From: an uncultured Ectothiorhodospiraceae bacterium
Lineage (GTDB): Bacteria > Pseudomonadota > Gammaproteobacteria > CAMYNG01
Assembly (NCBI GenBank): GCA_947259765.1
Contig: CAMYNG010000024.1
Span: 1 to 32,626 of the forward strand
Length of the DNA: 32,626 nucleotides
Reading direction: 5' to 3'
Shown here: positions 24,700-32,626 of the stretch, one piece after another
Position numbering within the stretch: the stretch's first letter is position 1
Layout of the letters: each line of letters starts with the position of its first letter
Notes under the pieces: generated by a model
What the model was told of the DNA's origin: nothing
Seen by the model: only the letters and a program-made list of their open reading frames with translations
The model's database searches: none
Position numbers and translations under genes: made by a program

Positions 24700-25613
24700 C
24701 GGGTTTGTCTCTCTTGTGGCGATTCACTTCTTATAAGCAGGCTGGGATTGTCGCGAATTTGCTGTGAAAACTCGCTCATATTGCGGCTGGTGTTTTCCAT
24801 GTTGTACATAATCCCGTCAATACTTTGCGAAATCACTTCCAGCGTGTGACGAACTTCCGCTACGCTCGTCTGAATGTCACCCCTGCTGTCAGTCACAAGT
24901 TCATCGGCGGTTCGAGTTATAGAGTCCAACCGCTTGCTTGCCGCCTTCAGGTCGTGTGAAGCACTTACCAGTTCGGCACTAAACTGGTCGGAGTTGGCTA
25001 ACAGATTTTCCATGTGATGTTTGTTCTTACCGCCCGTTAGTGAGGAAATATTTGCGGCACTTTTGTTGAGTTCGCTAAGCAAGCTGGAGATTTTATCCGC
25101 CAGGTCGGGCATATTTGCCAGAACGTTTTTGTCCAAACGATCGAGTGTTTGCATAAGGCGTGAAACCAATGGCTGCACATGGCCGGAAAGTTCTTCCAGC
25201 AAGCCCAATATACCGCCTGCGTGTCCCCCGTTTATGGTGTCGCCGGGCTCCAGATAGGCTTGGCTTTTACCTTCGGCGATGTCGATCTGGTTCGCGGCCA
25301 ACAGTCCAGGCTGAACTACACGGGCGATACTGTCGTCGGGAATTTTAAACTCGCCGTTTATAAGTAGTTTTACCCGATAGACCGTTCTGCCGGTGGAGCG
25401 CTTTGCGGTGATCTGCTGGATTTGACCCACATGAAAGCCTTCGTAAGTGACCGGTGTGCCGTTGCTGACACCACTGACATTACTAAACTCCACGAAGTAG
25501 GGTTCAAGGTTAATACCACGACCTGTAAGCAAAAACAGTACAATAAAAAGTGCGGCAAGTGTCACAGAGACAAAGGCGCCCACTACAACATAGTTAACCG
25601 TATCGTGTTTCAT
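24696..25613 (-). CDS. mlaD: MlaD-family MCE protein
   Basis: 305 residues. One N-terminal membrane helix (about 8-30) is followed by an MCE domain at about 35-115 (YFVEFSNVSGVSNGTPVTYE, VGQIQQI, VKLLINGEFKIP). A long helical region of about 170 residues follows (NMPDLADKISSLLSELNKSA and similar). E. coli MlaD has about 183 residues, so this is a longer form whose helices could span part of the periplasm. It forms the lipid channel between the permease and the outer-membrane lipoprotein. The MlaF stop is 15 bases upstream. Confidence 0.9.
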   Translation of the reverse strand: MKHDTVNYVVVGAFVSVTLAALFIVLFLLTGRGINLEPYFVEFSNVSGVSNGTPVTYEGFHVGQIQQITAKRSTGRTVYRVKLLINGEFKIPDDSIARVVQPGLLAANQIDIAEGKSQAYLEPGDTINGGHAGGILGLLEELSGHVQPLVSRLMQTLDRLDKNVLANMPDLADKISSLLSELNKSAANISSLTGGKNKHHMENLLANSDQFSAELVSASHDLKAASKRLDSITRTADELVTDSRGDIQTSVAEVRHTLEVISQSIDGIMYNMENTSRNMSEFSQQIRDNPSLLIRSESPQERQTR

Positions 25614-25628
25614 TCGTGATTCTTTATG

Positions 25629-26459
25629 TCAGTCAACAATATAGGAAGTAAGGCGGTCCATGTACTCAGCGGCACTCAGGGTTTCCTCGCGCGGTTGCCG
25701 GTTAAGTAGTCCCTGCACGCGGGGATTATTACTCTGACGAATTTCCTCGACCGTGCCGGTAACAAGTAGTTCACCGTTGTCGAGCACGGCGATACGATCC
25801 GCGATCCCGAAGGCACTTTGTAATTCATGTGTGACCACCACAATGGTGGTGTTCATGGCCTTTCTCAGTTTCAGGATCAGGTGATCCAGTTCAACCGCAG
25901 ACACCGGATCCAGGCCGGCAGAAGGTTCGTCGAAAAATAGCAACTTTGGATCCATGATGATTGCCCGTGCAAGGGCGGCCCGCTTGGTCATGCCGCCGGA
26001 CAACTCGGCCGGCATCAGCGACTCGAATCCGGCGAGATTGACAAATTCGAGTTTCATGCGTGTCATGATCCGCATGGTGTTTTCGTCCAGCCGGGTATGT
26101 TCGCGCAGCGGCAGTTGCAGGTTTTCGCCCACGGTCATGGAACCAAACAAGGCGCCGCCCTGAAAAGCTACGCCCGTTTTTCGGCGCAACTTGCGAAACT
26201 CATGCTGGTCGAGCGTCGTGATGTCGGTACCGAGAATATGTATGCTTCCGGCAGAGGGTCGCAGCAGTCCCAATAGTGAACGCAGCAAGGTACTTTTTCC
26301 CGAACCGCTGCCGCCCATGATGACCAGAATTTCACCCGCCTGAATCTGTAAGGAAATGCCCTTGAGAATTTCCCGTTCCCCATAGTGCGTGACCAGATTC
26401 TCCACCACGATTGCGGGAGGACTGACGACGTCGTTTTCTTTAACTGCTGCTGTTGCCAT
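25629..26459 (-). CDS. mlaF: MlaF-family ABC transporter ATPase
   Basis: 276 residues. Walker A is GGSGSGKSTLL, the signature LSGGMTKRAALARA, Walker B LLFFDEPSAGLD, and the switch histidine VVTHE. The N terminus has about 15 extra residues. It powers the MlaE permease; in E. coli, MlaF also contacts MlaB through its C-terminal tail. The C terminus here (about 30 residues after NRQPREE, ending MDRLTSYIVD) is a candidate for such a contact with the STAS protein of this operon. Confidence 0.93.
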   Translation of the reverse strand: MATAAVKENDVVSPPAIVVENLVTHYGEREILKGISLQIQAGEILVIMGGSGSGKSTLLRSLLGLLRPSAGSIHILGTDITTLDQHEFRKLRRKTGVAFQGGALFGSMTVGENLQLPLREHTRLDENTMRIMTRMKLEFVNLAGFESLMPAELSGGMTKRAALARAIIMDPKLLFFDEPSAGLDPVSAVELDHLILKLRKAMNTTIVVVTHELQSAFGIADRIAVLDNGELLVTGTVEEIRQSNNPRVQGLLNRQPREETLSAAEYMDRLTSYIVD

Positions 26460-26493
26460 ATCTACAAACAGGTTAGCTGATAAGTTGGTTGCG

Positions 26494-27294
26494 TTATCGA
26501 TTCATGAAATAGGTAAAAACCATGTCGGTGACCAGTATCAAACTAATGGCCATGACGACCGAGCGGGTCGTAGCGCGGCCTACACCTTCGGCACCTCCCT
26601 TGACCTGAAAACCATTGATTAGGCCGACCAGTACAATAACCACCGAAAATACGACGCTTTTAATCAGGCCTTGACGTATATCGTCCACCACCAGCACTTC
26701 AAGGGTGCGCTCGGCGTAAGTGGCAAGGGAGATTTGCATCTCTGAGACGGCATACACGGCACCGCCCAGTAGGCCCATGAAGTTACCGAGTATGGTGAGC
26801 GCCGGCACCATGATCAGCATGGCAATGAGTAGTGGCGCCGCCAAATAACGGATAGGGCTGATACCAATTACCCGAAGCGCATCAATTTCCTGTGATTCAA
26901 CCATGGTACCAATTCGTGCCGCGATTGCGGAACCGGAGCGACCGGCGACCAAAATGCTGACAATCAGCGGTGAGAACTCGCGGGTGACCGAAAGGGCAAT
27001 ACCCAGGATGACTTTTGATTCGGCGCCAAAGGTCTTTAGCGTGGCGATGCCCTGAATTGCGAGCATGATACCTACAGTAAACGTAAGTACGGAAACGATC
27101 GGTATAGCATGCACACCGATTTCCGCCGCCTCCTGGAATATGGCTGATAGGCGTACGGGCTGGGTTACCTTGCGGCCACGAAAAATCCAATAGGTACTCT
27201 CAAAAAAAATTGCCGCGGCGTAACCCAGTTCTTCGACCCATGCTACGGTTTTACGGCCGACCTGTTCCAAAATCTGTGTTACCGCTTTAGGCAT
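26494..27294 (-). CDS. mlaE: MlaE-family lipid ABC transporter permease
   Basis: 266 residues from ATG 27294, chosen because upstream in-frame residues overlap the STAS gene and look random. Family landmarks are AIPIVSVLTFTVGIMLAIQG, VSILVAGRSGSAIAARIGTM, EIDALRVIGISPIRYLAAPL and VFSVVIVLVGLINGFQ. About five or six membrane helices are visible. An N-terminal amphipathic helix (QVGRKTVAWVEELGYAAAI) precedes them. Many MlaE relatives have a fused N-terminal STAS domain. Here STAS is a separate gene whose stop is 7 bases upstream. Confidence 0.93.
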   Translation of the reverse strand: MPKAVTQILEQVGRKTVAWVEELGYAAAIFFESTYWIFRGRKVTQPVRLSAIFQEAAEIGVHAIPIVSVLTFTVGIMLAIQGIATLKTFGAESKVILGIALSVTREFSPLIVSILVAGRSGSAIAARIGTMVESQEIDALRVIGISPIRYLAAPLLIAMLIMVPALTILGNFMGLLGGAVYAVSEMQISLATYAERTLEVLVVDDIRQGLIKSVVFSVVIVLVGLINGFQVKGGAEGVGRATTRSVVMAISLILVTDMVFTYFMNR

Positions 27295-27301
27295 GTGCTC
27301 G

Positions 27302-27631
27302 TTAGTCCGCTGCAATTCTTTCGTTAACCGATTCGTGTATAGGGAATACCGTATCGAGCCTGGCAAGACGCAGGACCTGCATGACCGGTTGACTGACCCC
27401 CACCAGGCCGAACTTGAGATTACGTTTGCGAGAAAGCTGGAAGCCCTCCACGAGGCTGGCGACACCGGAGCTGTCGATGTAAGTCACTTTAGATAAATCG
27501 ACCAGCAAATTTTTACTGCGCTCCAGCACGCTAAGAATCTGCTTGCGAGCATCAGGTGAATACTGCATATCCACCTCACCGCTTAGGCTCAGAACGACAT
27601 AGGGCTCAATATCCAGCAACTTGAATTCCAT
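27302..27631 (-). CDS. STAS-domain protein, SpoIIAA/MlaB-like
   Basis: 109 residues, a single STAS domain. The phosphorylation loop is YIDSSGVASL (D53, S54, S55, G56), and the C-terminal part (GVSQPVMQVLRLARLD) follows the anti-sigma-antagonist type. In SpoIIAA/RsbV the loop serine is phosphorylated by the cognate kinase and dephosphorylated by SpoIIE/RsbU. In E. coli Mla the STAS protein MlaB binds MlaF and activates the transporter. This copy stands between a kinase/phosphatase pair and mlaE, so it could be either or both. A strong ribosome site (AGGAG) is present. Gaps are 4 bases to the kinase and 7 to mlaE. Confidence 0.9.
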   Translation of the reverse strand: MEFKLLDIEPYVVLSLSGEVDMQYSPDARKQILSVLERSKNLLVDLSKVTYIDSSGVASLVEGFQLSRKRNLKFGLVGVSQPVMQVLRLARLDTVFPIHESVNERIAAD

Positions 27632-27635
27632 TCTC

Positions 27636-28067
27636 CTATCCTGTTTTGGTAAGACGCTTTTTCATTTCCAGAACGTTACCACTGGATGCGGGTAAGGATG
27701 TGAAGTCAATCGAGTCCATCACCTCGCAAATAAAATGCAGACCGAGCCCACCCGGCCGAATATCCTCCAGACATCTGCCTTTAATATTAGACTTGTCCAC
27801 ACAGGGTGCAAAATCCGTTATTCTGAAAACAAGCTGGTTTCCCAGTTTTTGTACCTCAAGAATTATTTCTCCATCCGACTTGGCACAATAGGCATGTTGA
27901 ATGATGTTCATGCAGGCCTCGTTCACTGCAAGCACAATGGTATCAACCGTTTCCTGGTCACGAGTATGGTTGTGCAGAGAGTCTCTGAGCTGGTCACGCA
28001 TGGGTCGCAGCGCGTCCGGACGCGCCGAGAACCGATAGTCAAGCAAATGTCGATTGTTTTTAGGCAT
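27636..28067 (-). CDS. RsbW/SpoIIAB-type serine kinase (anti-sigma-like ATPase)
   Basis: 143 residues from ATG 28067, overlapping the phosphatase stop by 8 bases. The Bergerat ATPase motifs are the N box VNEACMNIIQHAY, a G1 loop around ITDFAPCVD, and the G2 loop GGLGLHFICEVMD. There is no H box, so it is of the RsbW serine-kinase type rather than a histidine kinase. Known members bind and phosphorylate a STAS protein and may sequester a sigma factor. No sigma factor gene is in the window, so the released target may be the transporter or something encoded elsewhere. Confidence 0.9.
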   Translation of the reverse strand: MPKNNRHLLDYRFSARPDALRPMRDQLRDSLHNHTRDQETVDTIVLAVNEACMNIIQHAYCAKSDGEIILEVQKLGNQLVFRITDFAPCVDKSNIKGRCLEDIRPGGLGLHFICEVMDSIDFTSLPASSGNVLEMKKRLTKTG

Positions 28068-29739
28068 TCGCGTCAAGGATAAGCAAAGTGATATCGTCAC
28101 GGAAAGTTTCAGATGTGTTACAAAGATGTTCGGTTATTAAATGCAGACGTTCCGCCGGCGGTTGATCGGTATACTTCAGCAGAATTTGCAATAGACCTTC
28201 AATTTCGAGCGGCTTGCCGCGGCTGGTTTTGGCCTCAATGATTCCGTCGGTAAAGAAGTACAGGCTGCCCTTGCCGAGGCTGAATTCTTCGACAGTAAAA
28301 TCAGTATCCGGCATGACACCGAGAGGCACGCTGCTTGCACCAAAAGGTGTCGTCCTTTTATCTTTATCGATAAAAATCCCGGGAGGTCCACCCGCGTTGA
28401 CGATACGCACCGTGCCGGTTTCCGGTTCAAACTGGCCGGCCACCAGTGTGACAAACATGCCGCGTACCGAGGTCTCGCACAATTCTTCGTTAATAAGTTT
28501 TAGCAGCGTGCCTGGATGATGAATGCGTTTACCCAGGCAACGAAACAGGCTTGAGGTTTTGGCCATCAGTAGCGCCGCATTAATGCCCTTGCCGGATACA
28601 TCGGCAATATTGAAATAATAACGGCCATCCTCAAGTTGAAAAAAGTCAAAAAAGTCGCCAGATAGTTTGTGAGCCGCGATATTGATGCCAAACAGTGGTC
28701 CGTCGGATCCGGCTGGAGCCGGCAGTAGGCTTTGTTGAATTTCTCGTGCCAGTTGTAGTTCCCTATCCAGCTCGGCGGCAAGCTGATTGCGCTCATCCAG
28801 GGTTTGCTGAAGTTCCCAGGTTAATTGCTGATAGCTTAGGTTCGCCTCAACAAGTTGCAGGTTGGCGTTTTCCAGTACCTTTTGTAAATCCGCCTGTGGG
28901 TTGATGCGCAGTCCCAGGGCACGCGCGGCCGATTCAGTTCGCGCCGGCAACGCATTGAGGATCTGTTCACTGTTTTCCCGATCCAGGGAAAGGTGTACGG
29001 TCAGACAATGATGACAGTCGTCGATGATGCCGGGTTCATTTTCAACTTCGAACACGGCGGCAATCCAGTCCGCGCAATGTAGAACCGCACACAATGTAGA
29101 GCAGTCCATGCTGTCACAGGCATGATGATGAGCCAGTGCTGCTGTAAGCTCACTCGGTAATGACCAGGCCTGTGCAAGTAATTCGGCCACCGCGGCGTGG
29201 TCGGTGCCAAACAGTTCACGCTCACGTACAAGTCGTTTTGTAGGGGGCAGGTTTTTAAGTTCTGGCCAGTAACGGGAACAATCTTCATCCTGGGTCAGTA
29301 ATACAAGCAGCCCCAGATCCTGCAGAAGTCCCGCAGTAAAACACTTCTCAATTTCCAGGCCCAGGTTGACCGCAAGAAGTTCGGCGGCGGTTGCGCGTCG
29401 CAGTGTTGACTCCCACAAACTGGTGACATCCAGATCAGGCAAATAGACATTGTTAAGAACGTCTTTGACGGCGATACATAACACTAGGTTACGTAGTGTC
29501 TGCTGACCCAAAAGAACCACGGCCTGCTGAACGGAATTGACTTCTCTGACGAGACCAAAGAATGGCGAGTTCGCAATGCGTAAAATTTCCGCCGTCAATA
29601 CCGGATCGCTGGCGGCCATTTCGGCAAGTTGCGACATAGACGTCTCTTCCTTGTTGCACGCTTGCAGGATTTTTATTGCCGCCTGCGGAGGGCTTGGTAA
29701 ATCCGCGGGTCTAAGAGTATGAGGTGCGGGAGATGCCAT
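28060..29739 (-). CDS. HDOD-coiled coil-SpoIIE (PP2C) phosphatase
   Basis: 559 residues. An HDOD domain (about 10-215) has LPSPPQAAIKIL, ASDPVLTAEILRIANSPFFG and TAGLLQDLGLLVLL, where the usual HD-type histidine is glutamine. A coiled coil (about 290-340, LSYQQLTWELQQTLDERNQL) leads to the SpoIIE/RsbU phosphatase (about 355-557). Metal-binding motifs are DFFDFF, IADVSGKGINAALLMAK, FFTDGI and RDDITLLIL. The phosphatase should act on the STAS protein three genes further on. The HDOD domain is a non-catalytic signalling fold and may receive the input. It is the first gene of the operon. Confidence 0.93.
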   Translation of the reverse strand: MASPAPHTLRPADLPSPPQAAIKILQACNKEETSMSQLAEMAASDPVLTAEILRIANSPFFGLVREVNSVQQAVVLLGQQTLRNLVLCIAVKDVLNNVYLPDLDVTSLWESTLRRATAAELLAVNLGLEIEKCFTAGLLQDLGLLVLLTQDEDCSRYWPELKNLPPTKRLVRERELFGTDHAAVAELLAQAWSLPSELTAALAHHHACDSMDCSTLCAVLHCADWIAAVFEVENEPGIIDDCHHCLTVHLSLDRENSEQILNALPARTESAARALGLRINPQADLQKVLENANLQLVEANLSYQQLTWELQQTLDERNQLAAELDRELQLAREIQQSLLPAPAGSDGPLFGINIAAHKLSGDFFDFFQLEDGRYYFNIADVSGKGINAALLMAKTSSLFRCLGKRIHHPGTLLKLINEELCETSVRGMFVTLVAGQFEPETGTVRIVNAGGPPGIFIDKDKRTTPFGASSVPLGVMPDTDFTVEEFSLGKGSLYFFTDGIIEAKTSRGKPLEIEGLLQILLKYTDQPPAERLHLITEHLCNTSETFRDDITLLILDANA

Positions 29740-29854
29740 TTAAAATCGGTCCAGTGCGGAAGGAACTCGCGGCTTGCGACTAAGCAGATCTCGGAAACGT
29801 TACGCGTGCCCCTCGGCACTGCACCAACGTCCTATGTGTTTGTTTTAGTCCAAA

Positions 29855-30616
29855 TCAACCTCGACTGCCACATTTTTCTGGCAGGTCGAGGATGCGCAGG
29901 TAACCGGAGTGCAAGAAATTGTTAGCTTCGCGCAACGCGCGTGAGAATTCGGTTAACGCATCTGCGGTTCCGCGAAAAAGAGTCGCTCTAATGTCGTCCT
30001 GGCCGGCGTCTTGCGAACTGCCATCCAGCAATCGCAACAGTAGCGTCCACCATACACAGCATGACGCAATCGATTGCATTTGAATTTGACCATTCGTGAG
30101 ACGCCGATGTTGTTCGCTGGCGAGATGCACCCGTGCTGTTTCCAATTGGGCTTTCAGGGGTAACGACAAATCAAATGCCAGCGCGAGCAGATGGTCGTTT
30201 ACCACTTCTGTGTGCTGCTCAATTACTTCCGGCTCTGATTGTCGCCACAACGGCGGTGAGCTTAGGGAAGCAGAATCGAGTTCCGGGTCCAGCGGAAACC
30301 GCGCAAAACCCCATTTCGCGCCCATCCAGCATTCAATCATCAATGGTGTTGAGTCGAGATGAGGTGCACCGGGCTCTATATCTAACAGTTCTTTATCATC
30401 CCGCCAGGCGCGCGGGTCTCGTTTCCAGCGGGAAAAGTCCCGATCGGGAGGTGCGCCATAATCGTTTTCCAGGGCCTGCCACGTAGTGATGAACCAGCCC
30501 CAGTCCTTTTGATATTCCGGGTTACGGCGCATAAACTCCCAGGCCCATTGCGCGCCGTTCAGATCCTGAGTAAAACGGTACGCATCCGGATCGCGCCAGT
30601 CCGGTCGATCAAGCAC
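29855..30616 (-). CDS. DUF6499-like N-terminal domain protein
   Basis: 253 residues, GTG start after AAAAGG. The N terminus (DWRDPDAYRFTQDLNGAQWA, WEFMRRNPEYQKDW) matches the short transcriptional-regulator-like domain (DUF6499) common in alphaproteobacterial proteins. The rest includes PLMIECWMGAKWGFARFPLD, a helical segment (VNDHLLALAFDLSLPLKAQL), and a leucine-rich middle with SIASCCVWWTLLLRLLDG. No helix-turn-helix is obvious. It lies 115 bases upstream of the HDOD phosphatase on the same strand, so it could be co-transcribed or lie before that operon's promoter. Function unknown. Confidence 0.75.
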   Translation of the reverse strand: MLDRPDWRDPDAYRFTQDLNGAQWAWEFMRRNPEYQKDWGWFITTWQALENDYGAPPDRDFSRWKRDPRAWRDDKELLDIEPGAPHLDSTPLMIECWMGAKWGFARFPLDPELDSASLSSPPLWRQSEPEVIEQHTEVVNDHLLALAFDLSLPLKAQLETARVHLASEQHRRLTNGQIQMQSIASCCVWWTLLLRLLDGSSQDAGQDDIRATLFRGTADALTEFSRALREANNFLHSGYLRILDLPEKCGSRG

Positions 30617-30656
30617 GGTAATACCTTTTCATATCTCTATATAAACAAGGTGCCCA

Positions 30657-30872
30657 ATGAGCAACAATGACATGAACGAACAACTCACCGATCTGCAAAT
30701 TCGGCTGACCCATCAAGAGGCGACTATCGATGAGTTGACTGACAATGCGCTGCAGCAGCAACGATTGCTGGAGCGGATTATGAAGGAACTGGATCAACTC
30801 AAGTCGGTTGTTCGAGAGCTCGCGCCAGCGGACCCGGCGGCCAATCTGGATGAGAAGCCTCCCCATTATTAG
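30657..30872 (+). CDS. slyX: SlyX-family protein
   Basis: 71 residues. A coiled-coil pattern (LTDLQIRLTHQEATIDELTD) and the C-terminal KPPHY are the family hallmarks. Function is unknown; the name comes from a gene beside slyD in E. coli, which is not present here. The start follows CAAGGTGCCC. It is divergent from the DUF6499 gene by 40 bases and ends 30 bases before the end of the convergent Rieske gene. Confidence 0.9.
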   Translation: MSNNDMNEQLTDLQIRLTHQEATIDELTDNALQQQRLLERIMKELDQLKSVVRELAPADPAANLDEKPPHY

Positions 30873-30902
30873 TCAAGAGAGCTGTCCCGCCCGAAGGTTC
30901 TT

Positions 30903-31217
30903 TTACCCCAGCCGTAAGCGGATGTCATCACCTATGACCTGGGTCTCGTAGGTTTGTAACGCCTTTTCTGCAGGTTCTTCACTGGGCTCTCCGGTACGCA
31001 CATTAAACCGGCTACCGTGTAACGGGCAGCTGACACAGTCACCGTGCAACGCTCCGGTCGACAATGAGGCATCTTCGTGTGTACACATGTCGTCGGTCGC
31101 GAATACGGTACCGTCTACGTTTGCCAACATGTATGCGTGGCCGTCGACTACAATGCGGAGTAGTTTGCCTGGGCCAAGTTTACTTAGTTCTGCAACACTT
31201 ACAAATTCATCGGACAT
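30903..31217 (-). CDS. Rieske-type [2Fe-2S] ferredoxin
   Basis: 104 residues from ATG 31217. The cluster motifs are C45-T-H47 (MCTHEDASLSTG) and C64-P-L-H67 (CPLHGSRFNVRTG). Length and features match the small soluble ferredoxins that feed electrons to ring-hydroxylating dioxygenases, and also the NirD-like type. No dioxygenase is next to it, so the partner is unknown. A GTG at 31229 is an alternative start. Confidence 0.92.
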   Translation of the reverse strand: MSDEFVSVAELSKLGPGKLLRIVVDGHAYMLANVDGTVFATDDMCTHEDASLSTGALHGDCVSCPLHGSRFNVRTGEPSEEPAEKALQTYETQVIGDDIRLRLG

Positions 31218-31248
31218 TATAGATTTCACTTGCTGATTTAAATTGCGG

Positions 31249-31254
31249 ATTATA
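31249..31254 (-). promoter_or_regulatory. Candidate -10 box for the Rieske gene
   Basis: On the minus strand TATAAT occurs 31 bases before the ATG. The matching -35 (TTAAAT, 18 bp upstream) is weak. Spacing to the start codon is normal. Confidence 0.35.
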
Positions 31255-31521
31255 GTGAGTATTGACGAGTATATTTAAGACTTAGCACCATGCCAAGAAC
31301 GAGTCCAGGTTAGCGTGGTCTCGAAAATTGGCTTACGAGTAGGGTTTCCTGTCTTTCACCGCGGTACCCGTTTTGCGACGATTATTTCTTGGCGCATAAG
31401 CTGCTTGACCATTCTCCAAATTTTCTCTATGAAACAGTGAGGTGCACGAATTTGGCGTGCGTTTTTAACGGCCTGTTGGTGCACGGTTTATCTGGCGACT
31501 GGGTTAAAAAGAGAAATATCT

Positions 31522-32626
31522 GTGACTAAAAGTAAACCGACAGTCGCAATTGTGATGATGGGTGGTGGTGCGCGGGCGGCCTATCAGGTCGGTGTTTTGA
31601 AGGCGATCGCCCGCTGGCTTCCCCCACGCCAACCAACGCCGTTCAAGATCATTTGCGGTACATCCGCCGGGGCCATAAACGCCGCTGCACTCGCTTCGGT
31701 AGCCGGTGATTTTAAACGCGCGGTTCGCCGGCTTGAGGCCGTGTGGAGAAACTTCAGCGTTGAGCACGTGTTTCGTTCCGATGCGCCGGGTGTTTTGAAA
31801 ACCGGACTTACCTGGTTGTCGGCGATGGCTCTGGGAGGATTTGGTGGGCACAAACCTCTTTTTCTACTGGATCGAAAACCCCTTAATGAGTTGTTAAATC
31901 GCACCATGAACATGTCATTAGTCGAGGATGCGATCAACGCAGGACATTTGCGTGCCTTCAGTGTTACGGCCTCCGGGTATGAAAGCGGGCACTCGGTAAC
32001 GTTTTATCAGGGCGCGGAGGAAATTAAATCCTGGCGGCGGGTGCGGCGTGTTGGCAGCCGTGCCGACATCGAGGTACAGCATCTTATGGCGTCGTCCGCG
32101 ATCCCGTTTATTTTTGAACCGGTGCGCGTGCATCGCGAGTACTTTGGTGATGGCTCCATGCGCCAGGTCGCGCCTCTCAGTCCGGCGATACACCTGGGTG
32201 CCGAGCGGGTGCTGGTCATCGGCAACCGGCTGGAATCAACCGATGTCGTTCGTCGCGTCGAGGACGATACGCCGCCATCCATCGCGCAAATCGCCGGCCA
32301 TGCCCTGAACAGCATTTTTCTTGACAGTCTGGAGGCGGACCTGGAACGCCTGAACCGGATTAACCGCACGGTGAATCTGATCCCGCCCGAGAATCGCGAA
32401 TCGGCGCCTATTTCATTGCGTAAAGTGGACTCACTTTTGATTTCACCCAGTGGCGACCTCGGTGCCATGGCGATACCGCACGCACATCTGATGCCGTGGC
32501 CGGTGAAAATGTTGCTGCGTGGTATCGGCGCGCAGCGCAAGGAAGGTTCAGATCTGATTAGTTATTTGTTGTTCGAGTCGATGTATTGTCGCGAACTGAT
32601 AAAGCTTGGCTTTCACGACACACGCG
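31522..32626 (+). CDS. Patatin-like phospholipase, 3' end beyond the window
   Basis: The frame opens at GTG 31522 and runs open past the window end, giving at least 368 residues. The oxyanion loop MMGGGARAAYQVGVL (about 12-26), the nucleophile in GTSAG (S48) and the dyad aspartate in YFGDGSM (D210) are all present. The catalytic Ser-Asp dyad is intact. It has no signal peptide, so it probably acts in the cytosol or at the inner membrane on phospholipids or acyl esters. Members of this long family (about 370-400 residues) occur in gammaproteobacteria. The GTG is supported by AAAAAGAGAAA, which is weak; ATG codons at residues 12 and 13 cut into the oxyanion loop. Confidence 0.9.
   Translation, partial: MTKSKPTVAIVMMGGGARAAYQVGVLKAIARWLPPRQPTPFKIICGTSAGAINAAALASVAGDFKRAVRRLEAVWRNFSVEHVFRSDAPGVLKTGLTWLSAMALGGFGGHKPLFLLDRKPLNELLNRTMNMSLVEDAINAGHLRAFSVTASGYESGHSVTFYQGAEEIKSWRRVRRVGSRADIEVQHLMASSAIPFIFEPVRVHREYFGDGSMRQVAPLSPAIHLGAERVLVIGNRLESTDVVRRVEDDTPPSIAQIAGHALNSIFLDSLEADLERLNRINRTVNLIPPENRESAPISLRKVDSLLISPSGDLGAMAIPHAHLMPWPVKMLLRGIGAQRKEGSDLISYLLFESMYCRELIKLGFHDTR

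Noticed and set aside
1-32626. CRISPR arrays, insertion sequences, phage genes
   Set aside because: No regularly spaced repeats, transposase, integrase or structural phage proteins were seen on either strand.

Overview
The window looks like chromosome of a free-living gammaproteobacterium with a GC content near 50 percent. Small lineage markers (YheU, SlyX), a CbiX-type chelatase, a YihY-family membrane protein, an Mla-type lipid transporter and an abundance of signalling genes support this. Species-level identity cannot be read from the sequence. No transposase, integrase, phage gene or CRISPR array was seen. The only trace of mobility is a 5'-truncated tRNA-Leu(UAA) at the left edge.

Layout. 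93-153: tRNA-Leu 3' fragment. 0.2-3.3 kb: a VOC-fold protein and a large MscS-type channel. 3.4-6.1 kb: an LpxR-like outer-membrane lipid A deacylase and a TetR repressor, with three near-identical candidate operators, then an SRPBCC protein. 6.1-8.5 kb: a membrane PAS-GGDEF-EAL protein. 8.8-12.9 kb: a secreted protein with an STI1-like tail, a c-type-heme sensor with HAMP but no output domain, a soluble Ser/Thr kinase with a duplicated C-terminal module, and a spermidine-synthase-like methyltransferase. 12.9-18.2 kb: YihY, a Lys/Asp-rich exported protein, CbiX, a periplasmic glutaredoxin flanked by two tiny Arg-Arg-rich proteins, and a three-TM protein. 18.6-19.4 kb: a bacterial cereblon-type (CULT) protein overlapping yheU. 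19.4-23.2 kb: a response regulator, a histidine kinase and an OmpA-like lipoprotein, resembling the regulatory part of the proteobacterial dedicated sortase cluster but without a visible sortase. 23.4-23.9 kb: two small unknown genes. 24.0-29.7 kb: a compact seven-gene operon. 29.8-32.6 kb: a DUF6499-like protein, SlyX, a Rieske ferredoxin and a patatin-like phospholipase cut by the window end.

The most interesting unit is the seven-gene operon at 24055-29739. A complete partner-switching module (HDOD-SpoIIE phosphatase, RsbW-type kinase, STAS protein) sits directly upstream of, and very closely spaced with, an MCE/Mla transporter (permease, ATPase, MCE protein, PqiC-type lipoprotein). The STAS protein stands where an MlaB-like subunit would be expected. 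The inference is a lipid transporter switched by serine phosphorylation of its STAS subunit.

The second highlight is the CULT protein. Its three-tryptophan cage and zinc cysteines keep the spacing of human cereblon, and it shares a 4-base overlap with yheU. Envelope lipid functions recur across the window (LpxR, Mla operon, patatin, MscS, OmpA-like lipoprotein), but no single regulon covering them is visible beyond the TetR boxes.
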